Of a DNA stretch of 64,000 bases, positions 26,194-38,698 are shown piece by piece (the first letter of the stretch is position 1; each line of letters starts with the position of its first letter). Made by a program: the position numbers and the translations under genes. The stretch is from Persicaria tinctoria (Eukaryota > Streptophyta > Magnoliopsida > Caryophyllales > Polygonaceae), in contig JBANSL010000008.1 of NCBI GenBank assembly GCA_037127255.1, forward strand, positions 2,442,896 through 2,506,895. Direction: 5' to 3'. A model generated the notes under the pieces. It was not told the DNA's origin. It did not search any database and saw only the letters and a program-made list of their open reading frames with translations.

Positions 26194-26278
26194 CTTGCTC
26201 CGTCCGGCGATCCGCTTAGCTTCCTACACGGCGGTTTACTCTGAGAGAGAGGATTGTTGGACGACGGCAGCTCGGATT

Positions 26279-26358
26279 TTAGGGTTAATGGGGGACGGTA
26301 TAGAAGGGCAGTTAAGGATGGGCCTGTTGGGCCTTTCATTGGATTCAAACGAGGCCCA
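26279..26358 (-). promoter_or_regulatory. Telo-box and site II motifs upstream of RPL22
   Basis: On the minus strand AACCCTAA (26286-26279) and three GGCCCA-type motifs (26353-26358, 26328-26333, 26319-26324) lie 86 to 165 bases before the start codon. Pairing of telo-box with site II elements is the known hallmark of plant ribosomal protein promoters bound by TCP-type and related factors. Confidence 0.7.
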
Positions 26359-26388
26359 ATGGGAAAATCCTTTTTTGTGCCTTTTATT

Positions 26389-26606
26389 TTGGCTAAATTG
26401 CATCAAACCACCCTTAAAATACGTTCATTTGTCCTAAATCACTCATGTGCATAATGTTTTTTGTGAGTGGTTCTCGAAAATGGGTGTTTTAGGGTTATTT
26501 AAAAAAAAAATGGGTGTTCTTTTAATTAGATAAGAACCGTCTAAAAACCATAATTTAAAAAAAAAATGGGGGTGTTTTAGGGTTGGTTTTATGCAATTTG
26601 GCTTAT
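26389..26606. mobile_element. Short inverted-repeat MITE upstream of RPL22
   Basis: GGCTAAATTGCATCAAACCACCCTTAAAA on the left and its imperfect inverse, TTTTAGGGTTGGTTTTATGCAATTTGGCT, on the right enclose about 150 bases that include two copies of AAAATGGG(T/G)GTGTT/C. No clear target duplication was found. Confidence 0.5.
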
Positions 26607-27055
26607 TGTTTTTCTATTTAGTTTATGTAATAAATCATGTAATTGATGGGTGAATGTTTTTTCCCCTCCCTCGGAACAAATAGGTTACTTCGGGCTAAGT
26701 ATAACTATTCAGGATCACAACATTATTGCAAGTTTTAAAGATGTTCATATTTTCAAGATGATCGTGTAGAGCCGAGAAGAGCTATTCTTATGCATTTCTT
26801 TCCCTTTTTTTTTTAATTGTTTTAGAAGATTTATCGATTGATTTTGTTATTATTTTATCGATTGATATTAGGGTCACTATACACCATTTAAGTTGATATT
26901 ATGGTGGAGGTGGCCCCTCTATATCTTCTTCGTATAGACAGTTTCGTTTTAATATGGTATACGTTTTAATTCTATCTAAACTTTTTTATCTCTTCTCAGC
27001 GTTCACCAATCACCGTGGAGATGCCAGCGTCACAGTACCATATACTCCGTACATT

Positions 27056-27247
27056 TTTTTTTTTTTTTTGATCTTTTCCAGTTCAAGTGGGCTTAGCCCA
27101 CTCTACATCTGGATCGGGTTACTGTAGGCCCATTTAAGGGGTTGACCCTCCAATTCACAAGCGTCTCCATGTTTCCACGAGGATTCGAACTTCGAATCTC
27201 GAGGCATGGGATGTAGCCCCATAACCACTAAACCAACATGTGATTGG
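27056..27247 (-). mobile_element. tRNA-derived SINE, copy 2
   Basis: The same family as 10116-10302, reversed: a T run at the left, then the inverse of the B box (GGATTCGAACTTCGAA) and of the A box region. It is flanked by TATACTCCGTACATTT at 27041-27056 and 27248-27263. Similarity to copy 1 is high across the full length, so both derive from one SINE family. Confidence 0.87.
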
Positions 27248-28067
27248 TATACTCCGTACATTTCTTGCGCTAAATAAATGACCTACTATAGCATTAAGTA
27301 GCATGTGAGGGCGGGAATCCAAATTCACATAGAAGGCATTAACTAAACTAAACATGTTGAGATGATGAATTTGGGGTTCACGTTTCCAAACCCTACAATT
27401 TCTTACCCACCCTACTTTGTGATAACACGTTAACTACCCTAACTAGAAAGCCAACCCTGAGGCCTATTCACAGGAAAAATGCAGCAATTTCACCCTACTT
27501 TGGTCATACTTTTAAGAGTGACAAATTAAATTTTACCAAATAACTTATCCAACTTTACACGCATGTATACACTTTTTTTTTAAATCAAGGTAGAAAATCG
27601 AAATCCCAAACTATACCCTCATCGGAAAAATCGATCATGATAGAATCAAGAAATCGAGCAGAAATACAGAAAAAATTGATCCAAATACAAATCTCGATAT
27701 AAACAAGACCAATAGAGTGAAAGTCGAGGAAGAACAAGGGAAAACGGTGAATGTGGAGAACATGAATGAAATATTTAAAAATGAAAACAAATTCTTATGT
27801 TTTGTCTTTTATAAATTGAAAAAAATGACTTCTTTTAATTACAAGGACATTCAGCACAATTTTTCCTAAATTCTACACGAAAATAAATAAATAAATATAA
27901 TGGATGGAAAGTAATGTGAAAATTTAATATATGATTTGCATTATATTGAACATATTAATTTAATATGATCATTTGGAATTATATTGAATTTTTTTTGCTA
28001 ACTATACATCGATATATCAAATTTTTCGGGTTTGGATTAATATATGATCGACACATCATACACTATA

Positions 28068-28160
28068 CTCTCTCTTTTAATTAAAAACTTATCGTTTATT
28101 ATTCATGCACGTTTATTATTCATGCACGTTTATTAGTCAAGTTTTAATTAATGGGGGAAG
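28068..28160. mobile_element. Shortened Stowaway MITE
   Basis: The ends CTCTCTCTTTTAATTAAAAAC and GTTTTAATTAATGGGGGAAG are inverted copies flanked by TA. The interior is reduced to a direct repeat of TTTATTATTCATGCACG, consistent with an internal deletion. Confidence 0.6.
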
Positions 28161-28181
28161 TATTAGAGATGTCCGTATAAA

Positions 28182-28309
28182 AAAGAATACACCTTATCAT
28201 TCACCAATTTAAAACCATTTTGAAGGATAAGCAATGTCAAATACCATCCTCAAATTTTAATATAAAAAAATCTTATAGTATAAAATATATTTTGTTTTAT
28301 TTGCCAAAC
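28182..28309. repeat. Long direct repeat, left copy (with 29716-29845)
   Basis: About 128 bases beginning AAAGAATACACCTTATC and ending TTTATTTGCCAAAC recur at 29716-29845 with only a few changes. They bracket a truncated LINE exactly, so they look like a very long target-site duplication. Confidence 0.85.
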
Positions 28310-29715
28310 TTTTTTTTTTTTTTTTTTTATTAGGAAAGAATTCGGGCGAGCGAGCTCTACCCGATGGCATCCTTGCGGATGAGGTCTAGAAGACAAGAAT
28401 CGTGGTTAATATCGACACCCCAGGCAGAGTGGCAAAGGTGTGCAACCTTATCAGCCACTCTATTGCCTAATCGGGGAACATGAAAGAAGGAAACTTCTTT
28501 CAAAGTCGATAGTAGAAATTTAGCATCTGATAAAATCAGTTCGATTTCCCAAGGACAGGTAGATGTTTTATTTAGGTGGTTTATGATTATCATGGAGTCA
28601 CCTTCAATGTGGAGTTTATTGATACGGAGTTGTAGAGCCTTTTGGATTCCCATTTTAAGGGCAAGCGCTTCCGCTTTCAAAGGACTTTGTTTGCCAAGTT
28701 TTTTATAACAAATGTGTATCGGATGTCCTTCCCAATCTCGGATTACGGCTCCAGCCGAGCTATCATTATTTGAAATTGTGGATCCATCAAAATTTAACTT
28801 GAAAGTTCCCCTAGGGGGTTTTCGCCAAGTAATGTTACCATGCTTTCTTTTCGTCCTTGGATGTTTGGAGATTCGTGTGCGTAAGGGGGAGTCCTCATCC
28901 AAGCTATACTCAAAGTGAGCTGTTTTACTCCAATTTTCCTTATGGGTTTTAATGATACGTAATGAACTTTCTCTATGGGGTATGGGGACTTGTCTAAAAA
29001 CAAATTGGTTTCGAATGTACCAAGCCGTCCACCAAGAAAAGGCAAGTTCCACCTTGGCAACGGATGTGAGCTTGTTTCCAATGAAAGAAAAGATAGGTTT
29101 TATCTCCCGTGAATGATTTATCATACTAGATATAGCTGAGTTTACTTGTGTAGGTAAGCGAAAGAGAGGGCGCACATATTGACATTCTAATAAGAAGTGA
29201 ACGTCATCTTCAACTGCGCAGTTGCACAGTTGACAGGTGGAAGGTACAGAAGTCCCACGTTGAGCCAACCTAGAGGCAGTAGGAAGGCCATTCTGACAAA
29301 CTTTCCATAGAAATTTTTTTATCTTAGGTGGAATATCCAAATTCCATATCCAGGCGTTATTGTCTATGCTCAGTGGGGATTGAGATGTGATTAGCTTATA
29401 TGCACTTGACGTGGTGAACCAACCAGCCCTATCAGGCCACCAATATAGGCGATCCTCAAAAGGGGAAACAGGAAGTGGAATGTCCATGATTTCTTTGACT
29501 ATGTCATTTGGTAATGTATTGCTAAGTTTTTCTGTCCACCATCTACCACTTAAAATATAGTCACTAACAGTTTCTTCTATGTTGTTAATTTGGGGGCAAT
29601 CATCCCTAGATAGTAGAGAGCTTGTTGTAATCCAATTATCCGTCCAAAATTTGATGGATGAACCATTTCCAATTGTCGACACCAAAAATCGGTATCGATA
29701 AGCCTTTTTCGTAAG
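28310..29715 (-). mobile_element. 5'-truncated LINE (non-LTR retrotransposon)
   Basis: The minus-strand element ends in a poly(A) tail, seen here as T at 28310-28328, and is cut at its 5' side within the coding region. One open frame of 442 codons (28357-29685) encodes the C-terminal part of ORF2: an approach sequence IGNGSSIKFWTDNW, a zinc-binding reverse-transcriptase-associated segment with LWKVCQNGLPTASRLAQRG and C-x2-C...H-x4-C (TCQLCNCAVEDDVHFLLEC), and an RNase H domain with NFDGS, KAEALAL, IEGDS and NRVADK, so all four acidic positions are kept. The reverse transcriptase core is missing, so the copy cannot move by itself. The uninterrupted frame suggests recent insertion. Confidence 0.9.
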
Positions 29716-29845
29716 AAAGAATACACCTTATCATTCACCAATTTAAAACCATTTTGAAGGATAAGCAATGTCAAATACCATCCTCAAATTTTAATATAAA
29801 AAAAAATCTTATAGTATAAAAAATCTTTTGTTTTATTTACCAAAC
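29716..29845. repeat. Long direct repeat, right copy (with 28182-28309)
   Basis: Matches the left copy across its length, with a short A-run length difference and ATTTACCAAAC in place of ATTTGCCAAAC. Confidence 0.85.
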
Positions 29846-30021
29846 TTTATTTACATGCCCAACTTTAAACTGTAGAAGTAAAAAAGTACATAAAAAAAAA
29901 AAGATTTTTCCATAGGTATGATTTCATATCGTCAGATATGGTTACTAGCTTCCAGTATCAACAAGGAAAAGTTTGCTAATACGAGAAGTCAGTGTCAGTA
30001 AAACGACTGTCAATTTTACCA

Positions 30022-30088
30022 ACACCGAAAAATCGGTATCGATAAGCCTTTTTCGTAAGAAAGAAATTGTCGACACCAAAAATCGGTG
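30022..30088. repeat. Second copy of the LINE 5'-junction sequence
   Basis: The string ATCGGTATCGATAAGCC followed by TTTTTCGTAAGAAAGAA occurs at the LINE 5' junction (about 29687-29720) and again here, where it is followed by AATTGTCGACACC and AAAAATCGGTG, which also exists beside the junction in another order. It suggests templated filler or a local rearrangement during insertion. Confidence 0.65.
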
Positions 30089-30293
30089 AATAGATATAAT
30101 TTAGGGGTCATTTAATATCCGATATCTGATATCTAGATATGAATAACAAACGACCCTTAGTCACTCGAAAAGAAGTAAACACGGTATAGAAGAGAAAGTA
30201 AACCCCCCCGCGTCCCGCCCGTCCCCACTCTCATACATAAAGCAAGAGATCGAGTAAACCCAAAGAGAGCGATTCAAAGAGATCCCATCCACG

Positions 30294-30650
30294 ATGTTAG
30301 ACCAAGAAGTGCGGGGCCCACCCCACGGGATCCTCCTCGCGGTGGTTGTGGTGCTAGTCGTGGCCGGCCCGATGATCATCGGCGACGCCGACGCCATCAC
30401 AGAGTCCATCTCCGAGCTGCTCAGCCCCGTCGGCCTCCTCCTCCTCCCCATCGCGCTCCTCCTCGCCATCCAGTTCCTCTCCTCCGAGCGCGGCTCCTTC
30501 CTGTCCGCCGTGTTCTCCTCCGGCGAGCCGGACTCCATCCACCGCGCCAGCGGCTCCCCCGTCGGCGTCGCTCTCGTCCTCCTCCTCGTCCTCTTCCTCG
30601 TCTACTACCGCTCCTCCATCTTCGGCGGCGATGACGACTCCGGTGACTGA
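30294..30650 (+). CDS. Small plant membrane protein with three hydrophobic helices
   Basis: A 118-codon intronless frame. Hydrophobic helices lie at about residues 12-30, 44-62 and 90-105, separated by an acidic loop (DADAITESISE) and a polar loop (SSERGSF...GEPDSIHR). The C-terminus is acidic (GGDDDSGD). No cleavable signal peptide is evident because the first helix begins at residue 12 without a clear cleavage site. The codon third positions are strongly GC-rich, unlike the AT-rich surroundings, which supports real coding selection. The ATG context ACGATGTT follows a purine-rich leader. I do not recognise a named family or function; the antisense frames are shadows of this GC bias. Confidence 0.7.
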   Translation: MLDQEVRGPPHGILLAVVVVLVVAGPMIIGDADAITESISELLSPVGLLLLPIALLLAIQFLSSERGSFLSAVFSSGEPDSIHRASGSPVGVALVLLLVLFLVYYRSSIFGGDDDSGD

Positions 30651-31189
30651 TCCTAGGTCGGATCCATCCCAACGTACGCCTCCTGATTTCAATTTCTCTT
30701 TTTAATCTCTTTAATTAGTTCCTGTACTTCAGCAATTCCAGATCTATATCTTTATTTATTTTAATTTTCCTTTTTTAGAACGACGGATTTATCTCCTTCT
30801 TGTTTGCAATTTTGTATAGGATTTTCAATTTTGTTGCGCGTGGTAGTTGGAGTGGGTGAACTGAACTGAACTGAGCTGCTGTATGTATGAACTAGCTACT
30901 TGAATGCCCTTCAGATTGATAATTGGATAGTAATTAATGTTTTGGATTTATAATTTGGCTTTAAACTGGTGCCAGTGGGATATCAACTCCGGCCGCCGTG
31001 TGCGGTGGCGCTCTATCACTTTTGGGATCTCTGCGCACTGCATCTTGCACGTGCCGATCGTCCTTGCTGTCTACCATTTGCGTAAAGTGAAAATTAAAAA
31101 GGGAAAAAGTACAATATTTGAATTAATTAGGAGCACATTTTTGTGTGATTTCCCTTTAAAAATACAGTAGAATTATGTCATACGTAGTA

Positions 31190-31429
31190 CTCCCTCCGTT
31201 TCATAATAAGTGTCGCTTGACTTTTTTCACGTTTTTTAAGAGTTAAAAACTCTATAAAATATTAATTTTTTAATTAAATTTTTTCCATAAAATGATATAT
31301 ATTAGTAACAAGTATAAATTTATTAAAAAAAATTGATTAAAAAAATAATATTTTATAGAGTTTTTACCTCGTTAAAAAACGTGCAAAAAATCAAGCTGCT
31401 TTTATTTTGAAACGAATAAACAGAGGGAG
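31190..31429. mobile_element. Stowaway MITE
   Basis: The termini CTCCCTCCGTTTCATAATAAG and CAGAGGGAG with TTTGAAACGAAT are inverted copies, with TA on both sides (31188-31189, 31430-31431). Subterminal AAAAACTCTATAAAATATT pairs with AATATTTTATAGAGTTTTT. Confidence 0.88.
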
Positions 31430-31431
31430 TA

Positions 31432-32927
31432 CATTGAAGTCTAAGCATGACAGTGGTGATGGGACCTGACACTCCTGAGTTCTGACATCTAAGATTCCAT
31501 ATTTATATGGGAGATTTGCTGGTTGGGATCCACCGTCCTATTTGGGGTTTTAATGTTTTATGAAATCACTACAGTTTTCTTTAACATAACCTATTCACAT
31601 CGCTAATTCTAGTGTCTTTCATCAAAAAATAAAAAAGGAAAAGTAATTTCTAGCATTTTGTGTTAGAAAATGTGGAGGAAAGTGTGTTAGCTTATTAGAG
31701 CATCTCTAACGGTTTTCGATTTAGGAGAATTTTAACGTATTTTTTTGTCTAATAGATTCTCAATCACATTCTCAAAATAGAGAAACAACGGATAAAATAG
31801 AGAGGATTCCCTTTATTTCTCCATTTTGGGAAAATTTTAGAGAAGCGGTTGGACATCAACACTCATACTCTGAGTGAATTTAGTACTCCATTATAACATT
31901 ATTTTAGCTTTAAATTAACATTATTTTTATAATCGATTAAATATATGTTTTTGGAAAATTTATGAACATTTCCCAATCATAAAAGAATAAAATTTAGAAA
32001 ATAATTATGATTAAAAGTTTCAAAAATTGGCATTTTTCAGTCATAATTAATTTAAAATATTGTTCTTTATAATTTTCACACAATTATTTTTTAAATATAT
32101 ATGAATTATCATTTACTGTTAAAATAATGTTTAATTTTGTGGGAGGGCTCTACATGTGAAATTATTTTTGTTAAAAATCAGTAAGACATTTTTGAAACAT
32201 TATCAGTGAAACCCTCTAACGAATCAACTACAGCAACCTTTAATTCGCCTCATGTCTTGGTTGAAGTTCAAAGAGGCCTAAAGGAAATACACCCTTTTTT
32301 TCCACATTTTGTGGCTGTTTTCCCTCTTAAAATTGACCTTATTTCACAATAAAATCATTGCATATCTTATCTTACATTCTCCATTGTGGAATCGGGATGA
32401 AGAAATTAAACGAGAAAAAACACGGAGATTGAATCATATTGTTATTGTTATCATTATTGTATTAATTGTGAAAAATCTAAATTGCAATAGAAGGGGAAAA
32501 AAAGCATTGTGAATGTGATTAGCATTTATCAATTACTCCATCTTACAACAATTTGTAGCTTTTATTCTTATTCTTAAGTTGCATATATCAAATGACGCGC
32601 TTAAAAACGATTCAGGAATGGAATTAAAAAAACATCACCCAACTCTTTTAAAGCATAATTTGTCAGTCCTAAAAATCTGGCCTGACACTTGAGATAAAAC
32701 TTCTTGGTGGTAAGAAAACAGTACAAACTATGACAGATCTCCTGATGCTTATTCAGGATACCATGGAATGGAATCAGTTTTGCAGCTCAAAACATGGGTC
32801 TTGCTGTGTGGCATCAAAGAGGCATTGATGGTCAAACTTCGCAAAGATTCATTAGAGAATTACAGGAGATATTGTATATGATAGTCAATATATACCTAAA
32901 CGGCTAAACTACAATGATATTTGGACT
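31432..32927. other. Intergenic DNA and CAP-D3 3' flank
   Basis: AT-rich DNA in which I find no gene, RNA or transposon end. The last 200-300 bases before 32928 probably contain the 3' untranslated region of the minus-strand CAP-D3 gene. Confidence 0.5.
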
Positions 32928-35900
32928 TCAGTTTTCGTCATCAGAGTCAAAAGATTGTCTTTTCCTAAGGGATTCAAGTAAACGAGAAGGCTTACTCGTG
33001 GTTGGTCCCATTGCCGACTTGAGCTTGGGCTTGCTGATTGAACTCAAAGGCGGGGAGGCAAGTCCGCTGGTCACGTCCCTTAGAACAGACCGAGCTCTCG
33101 CTTTAGCTGCCATGTCTGCCATAGCCGAAGCCACCTTGGAGTCACCGTGAGGCTTCTTGGATAAGGGGTTCTTTGTGTTTAGCCCGGTTCCAGCCTCTTC
33201 AGCGCCACCAAGTCCAGGTGTGTTGTACTGAGACTTCTGCTGCATCGATGCAACAGCCTCCGCAGCTGTTGATTTAGCAATTGCCGTCTCGTACCTCTTC
33301 ATGTCATAGACCAGCTCCTTCTGGAGCTGCTTGTCCGCCACCAGGATCTCATCGATTTCGTTCTTGTAGTCCTTGAGAATGATACGAAGGCACTCCATGA
33401 GGGATCCGATCAGGGGGCTGTTCTTGCTCTCCAAAAGCCTCTTCAACTCTATGAATATGGGAATGGTGTTCTGAATAAGGCTCTTTTTAACTGCTTGAGT
33501 AATGACCTTTCCTCTCACAGCAGCTGCTCCTCCGGCATCTCCTGCTTCTTCGTCCATGTCTGCGGAATCTGATGCTGCTGATCCGCGATTTGATTGAATC
33601 CGTATCTCCTTGCTGGATAGAATTTCAAAAGCATCCTGTTTTTACACAGAGATCACCATCATCATTCCGGTAAAAATACGAGAGCACCCACTACAAAACT
33701 GACTTTATTCTGGCAAGATGATGCTATGAACATAGAATTCACACCTGCAGCACAGATTGTCCTGTGACATCTTCAATTTTGAGAGTACCATCGGATGCAG
33801 CAGCTAGGATCTCAGCTGATATTTTTGCAAATGTGGCCAAAAGTTGTTCGGGAGCCATTTGTTTTAGTAAACAAATGTATATACGCAATCTTTTGGACCT
33901 TGACACTTGATCATTTCCTCTGTAAAAATGTTGTAAAAGAAAGGTGTCAAGTGCCAAAAATGGTCAACGCCAGGAGACGTTTCAAGTGTCACCACCAGAC
34001 CTATAATTCACTCACCTGACAGAGAAAAGTCTGCCCTCAGCTCGCAACTTTTGAGAAGTACTATGTCCTGAGTGAATATGGCAGTCATTCAGAACATAAA
34101 CCGCTTCCACGAAACTATTGTAAGCAAGAAGGGGTGCCTTGGCTGCATTGATGTACAGAAGGAAGAAATCAAGAGAATGAACTTTGAACCATCACCTTAG
34201 AGTTCAGACAAGGCATGGTAACTCAGTTTTACCTTTCAAGATGTTCCCGAAGAGAAAGTTTGCAAGTTCTTGTATTTTCTCTGACTCGTCAACAAGAGAT
34301 AATAGAAATCGCAGGAAAAGTATCCCTCTCCACTTCACATAATCAGTCTACATAAGACACCAAAATATTCATATTTGCATGCTGATATGAAAATAAATCA
34401 GGAGCATATGCATCAACGTTAAAAACACAGATTTTAGCACAGACCTGCAAGAGTCTAGATAGTAGTATGAAAGTCTGCCTTCTGACTAGTTCACATGAAT
34501 CACGAAGACACCTTGTGATTTTTGCTATATAGCTGCAACGCAAACAGATTGCTAGGTTACATTTACAAGAAAATACACTTTATCCTAAGAAAAGAATGCA
34601 GTTGTCATATACGTACCAGTCAACCAGGGCAGTGTAGCGAACAAAGAAATCAGCCATCATAACGACAATATTGTTGCGCAGAGCTGCACAGTCACTCTTC
34701 TCAAGTTCCTGCAACAGCAGAAGTGAAAAAAATCATACATTTTGGAACAAACAAGTTTCCTGATTCCTGTAAAAGTGAGAGTACATTGCAAAAATTAACT
34801 TGTTCCTCATGAACTAACTCAAGGCTGCTGGTAAGCTAACGAAAGCAATGCCTATCAAAATCAATTGCTTTGTGACCAAAGGCACTAATTTATCTAAAAA
34901 TCATTCTAATCCCAATTAATTTATACCTGTACAAAGAGAGGGATATATCTTTTTGCAAATTTCCCATCAGCAAGGCAGATCTTTCCCATTGTTAGCCATG
35001 CTTGAAGGTATAAGGACGGGGCTCTCAGTTTTATCGAGACTGTAGAGCCTGGTATCTTGCTCGAGCTTCCCTCATTTCTCCCTGAAGTGATTATACCATG
35101 TAATACAGGGACGATTTCCTTCAAATCAGCTGAAGGACAAATGGTAACCAAAGATCCTATGGTGTAAACTGCAGTAACAGCTTGTGGAAGGAGTTCTGAT
35201 GACAAAGCTGTTCTGTTGACCTTTCCAGGTTTCCTCCTAGACGGTGGTGTAAAAAAACTGCTATCTTTCTTTGCTTCCTGTTCCTCGGATAAGAATTTCT
35301 CAATAATATGAAAAGCTTTAGAAAGAAGCTGATCACACCATTTTTTAACAAGGGTATCAGCCTCCTCTGCAGTTCCTGCCTGTCTTTTGCACAATGTTTT
35401 AAGAGCTTTGGCATGAGCATTCACCTGCCAAAACAGAACAAGTGCATGAAAAAACACTAAAATGTCCAAGCTCATACAAATATTGCAACCAAGAAACAAG
35501 AAGACATTGGGAGTATAAGCTTTAGATTGTTTAAATATTGATAACCAAACGCAAGTTTTAACCAGCATTTGAAAGAGGAGAAACCCTGGGTCTTTGTATT
35601 TTGGAGTAAAATGATTTGATGCGACACTAATATACTGTTTTTAGCCAAATTATCATACTCACAATTTCCTTCGAGCAATGAAACACTGACATAGTAAATA
35701 ACATCGTAACAAAATATATTCTGCGGCTATATATAATTCACAGTTAGAAAACTGCAGGGTTTGAGCAGTCAAAATAACTGGTGCCTCATACTCCACAATC
35801 CACATTCATAATGTGAATTAATAGAGGCAATAGAACTCCAGAAGAAGCAGCTTAGTGGAGATTCAAAAGCATTAAATGTACCTCAGTTGAGTGCATCCTA

Positions 35901-38698
35901 AATCCCTCTATCCGCGTGAACAGATTGTAAGCCAGGTCAGAAGCAGGTTTAGGAGGCAACTCAACAGAAACATTAGATATTGTCTGCAGCAGTAAAACAC
36001 GATCAGCAGCCCAAGAAACAGAATTAGATTCGAGTTCTTCATGCAAGTCCTCCGTCCCAGTGTGGGACTTTCCTTGTTCAATAGAACCTTTGTCCAGAAG
36101 CTGCCAGTGATGGTGGAGAAATTCCCATTCAATTGCTTTAGGAAGGAATTGAGACACCTCAGAAAGAAGAAGCCATGCACCAGGAGGGGCTGTCCATTTC
36201 TCTATTGGCATTAAATGCTTTAAACAAAGAGATTCTGATGTTTTTATCACATTCTGAAGTGATGTGGCAACTGCATGCTTCAATTTTTTCTTCTTCCCCA
36301 GATTAGAGCAGATTTTTCTAACCCAAGGTGTGACCTCCCCATTACAGATTTCCTTCAAGAGATCAAAGAGTCCCTCTGGATATAATGAAGCGAGGTCACT
36401 TTGAAATCCTTCTCCGCACTCATTTGAGAGTATTGGAGCAGACATGTCATGGGATGTACAAGATCCAGCTCTGGACACCCTGTTCAAGACAAGTTCCAGG
36501 AACAAATTTTCACACTCTTCCTGAATGCTTGTTTCACTATCTGATATCAAACGTGGAACAGAATGGAGCCACTCAGAGATCATGTTCTTATCTGAAGACC
36601 TTCTGAATGCCTGCAAATCAATACAAACTTAGACATGAGAGGAGGATGCATGTAATAGAAAGAAAGCTCCTGAAATCAGAACAGAAAATTAGAAAATCAA
36701 TAATCACATTATTTTAGAAATGTCAAGCCAAAAGGATGCAAAAGGTGGGAAAAATTCCAATAAAGTGGAAGCTTAAATCTATTGACCTATGAAACACCTG
36801 CCACAAATGCATTGATTCAGGGTGTTATGAAAGGCTATTTTTTTTACAACTATGCAAATTTTTTATTCAGTGCAGTGTGTCAACCAACCCATGCAGGGTT
36901 TATAGCGATCTTCAACTCAGGACTCACAAATTACTGATTAATCCAGAGCTATATCTTATCTCAGACACTATATAAGGAAATGCCATAGGACAAATTATTC
37001 AGTTAAAAAGCGATCCTTGATAACAAACAATGATAATAAACTTCATTAGCTTTATTTTTATTTCTTTCATCAAAGGATAAATAACCCAAAATACAAGTAC
37101 TGCCGAAGGCTTGAATTTACCAGTTAGCACTTAGCAGCATAGAGTAAAATTTGCTATAGAGATTTCAGTGAAAGGAATATAACCTCTGACAGAGCAGAAA
37201 TTGCTGCTTTTCGAATGCTAACAAGTGCATCAGAACAAGACATTCCCATTGCCTTCACAATCTCAATATCATACTTGCCTCCGGAAAGGTCTACCAACTT
37301 GGTAATAAGAAGGAGAGATGCCCGTCTAACAGCAGCTTTCTCATCTACACATCTTTTCTTCAGAAGCTCATTTAGTCTGATTTCCTGAGTATTGGATTTT
37401 TCACTTCCGAACCCCAGTGCTTTTCTCAAGAACAGACCACTTGTCTCATTGCTAGAAAGACTTCCCAAAAGATGTGCCAAGTTTGACAGAGCTCTAGCTC
37501 GAACCCCAGCCACTGAATCGGAGCAGCGCTCTATTAAAGCTTCCAAACACTTTGATCCCCAGGAACTTTCAACTCCCTCATCTGAGCTCATTTTGAATGG
37601 ATCTTTTACTGACATCACAAGCATCTGGATAAGATCAACAGCCAATAGCCTAAGCTGGGCCTTTCCCTGGCACATCTTCAGCACATAATTGATGAACCCA
37701 TCCTGATCCTCAAACTGCATTGCTTTCACTATCTCCATGATAGATTCCACAACTGAAGCCCTATATTCAGCCCTCTCAGGGGCCTTCTGTAATAAGTACC
37801 TTGGTAAGTTCACCATTGCCTTCCTGACACCTTCGGAATTGTTTGCCATTTCCATCATCTGATTTGTCACAAATCCAAGTGCAAACGTCTTAGCTGGTGA
37901 TTTGATCATGAGAATCAATGAAGACAGTGACTTCAGCACCTCAGCTGCAGTGGCCGCCACCTCGCCATGCTCAGGCTTTAGAACTTGGACTAAGATCTGT
38001 TCACAGGGATCACACAGGCTCCTGTAATTCCCAGAATTTCCAAAAAATTCAAGCCCAAGAACAGGAATTTCAGCCGTGGTCTGAACCAGAGACTTCAAAC
38101 TATCCGGAAACCTATCCAAATGCACTAATTCAAGAACAAGCCCTAATCTATCAAGCACGTCAAACAAAACCCTAAGATCGAACTCGCTCTCGCTCTCTCC
38201 TCCCCCATCGTCGCAATCCATGCTCAAAACCCTAGCAGTCTTACCGCGATTACGCCCTCGCCCCTTCCCCTTTCGATTGACCTGCCCACCGTTAGCAGAA
38301 CGGCCATCCGACGACGGAGAAGCCCCATCCTTCTTCTTCTTCTTCAGCGCCCTACGGACCGATTGAAGGAGAGAGAGAAACGACATGGGAGTAAATAGCG
38401 AGAGAGCGGGGGAGTTTGGGGAAAGGATGAGGGAGAGGTACACCTTGCACGCGAGGAGAGAGACGGCAACAGTGCCGGACTCCATAGCCGAAGTGATTGG
38501 ATTGATGAAGGAGGAGAGAGAGGTGTTGTTTGCTGCGAGCTCTTCCCATAGAAGGCATGGCTCGTCCTCGGGGTCGTCGGCGGCGCTGAGAAGCTGGTCT
38601 AGGAAGGATTGAAGGTGTGCGAGGGCGGATCGGGAAATGGAGGAATGGGGATCAGCGTTGCTGAAGTCGGAGATTATGCGGGAGAGCTCATCCGCCAT
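32928..38698 (-). CDS. CAP-D3: Condensin-2 complex subunit D3 (CAP-D3)
   Basis: CAP-D3 is the large HEAT-repeat subunit of condensin II, which compacts chromosomes and shapes chromatin in the nucleus. Nine coding exons, all frame-consistent: 38698-37184, 36610-35882, 35424-34927, 34708-34617, 34532-34445, 34347-34233, 34142-34016, 33919-33745, 33635-32928. They give 1348 residues, near the plant family length. Exon 1 (505 codons) starts MADELSRIISDFSN; a longer frame opens at a GTG (38710), not an ATG. HEAT-type helices recur throughout, for example SVAGVRARALSNLAHLLGSL and VRRASLLLITKLVDLSG. The conserved Cnd1-like core runs across exons 4-7 (RNNIVVMMADFFVRYTALVD, RRQTFILLSRLLQ, WRGILFLRFLLSLVDES). 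The C-terminal tail is basic and Ser-rich, ending LRKRQSFDSDDEN, with probable nuclear-localising and phosphorylation sites. No defects are seen. Confidence 0.95.
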
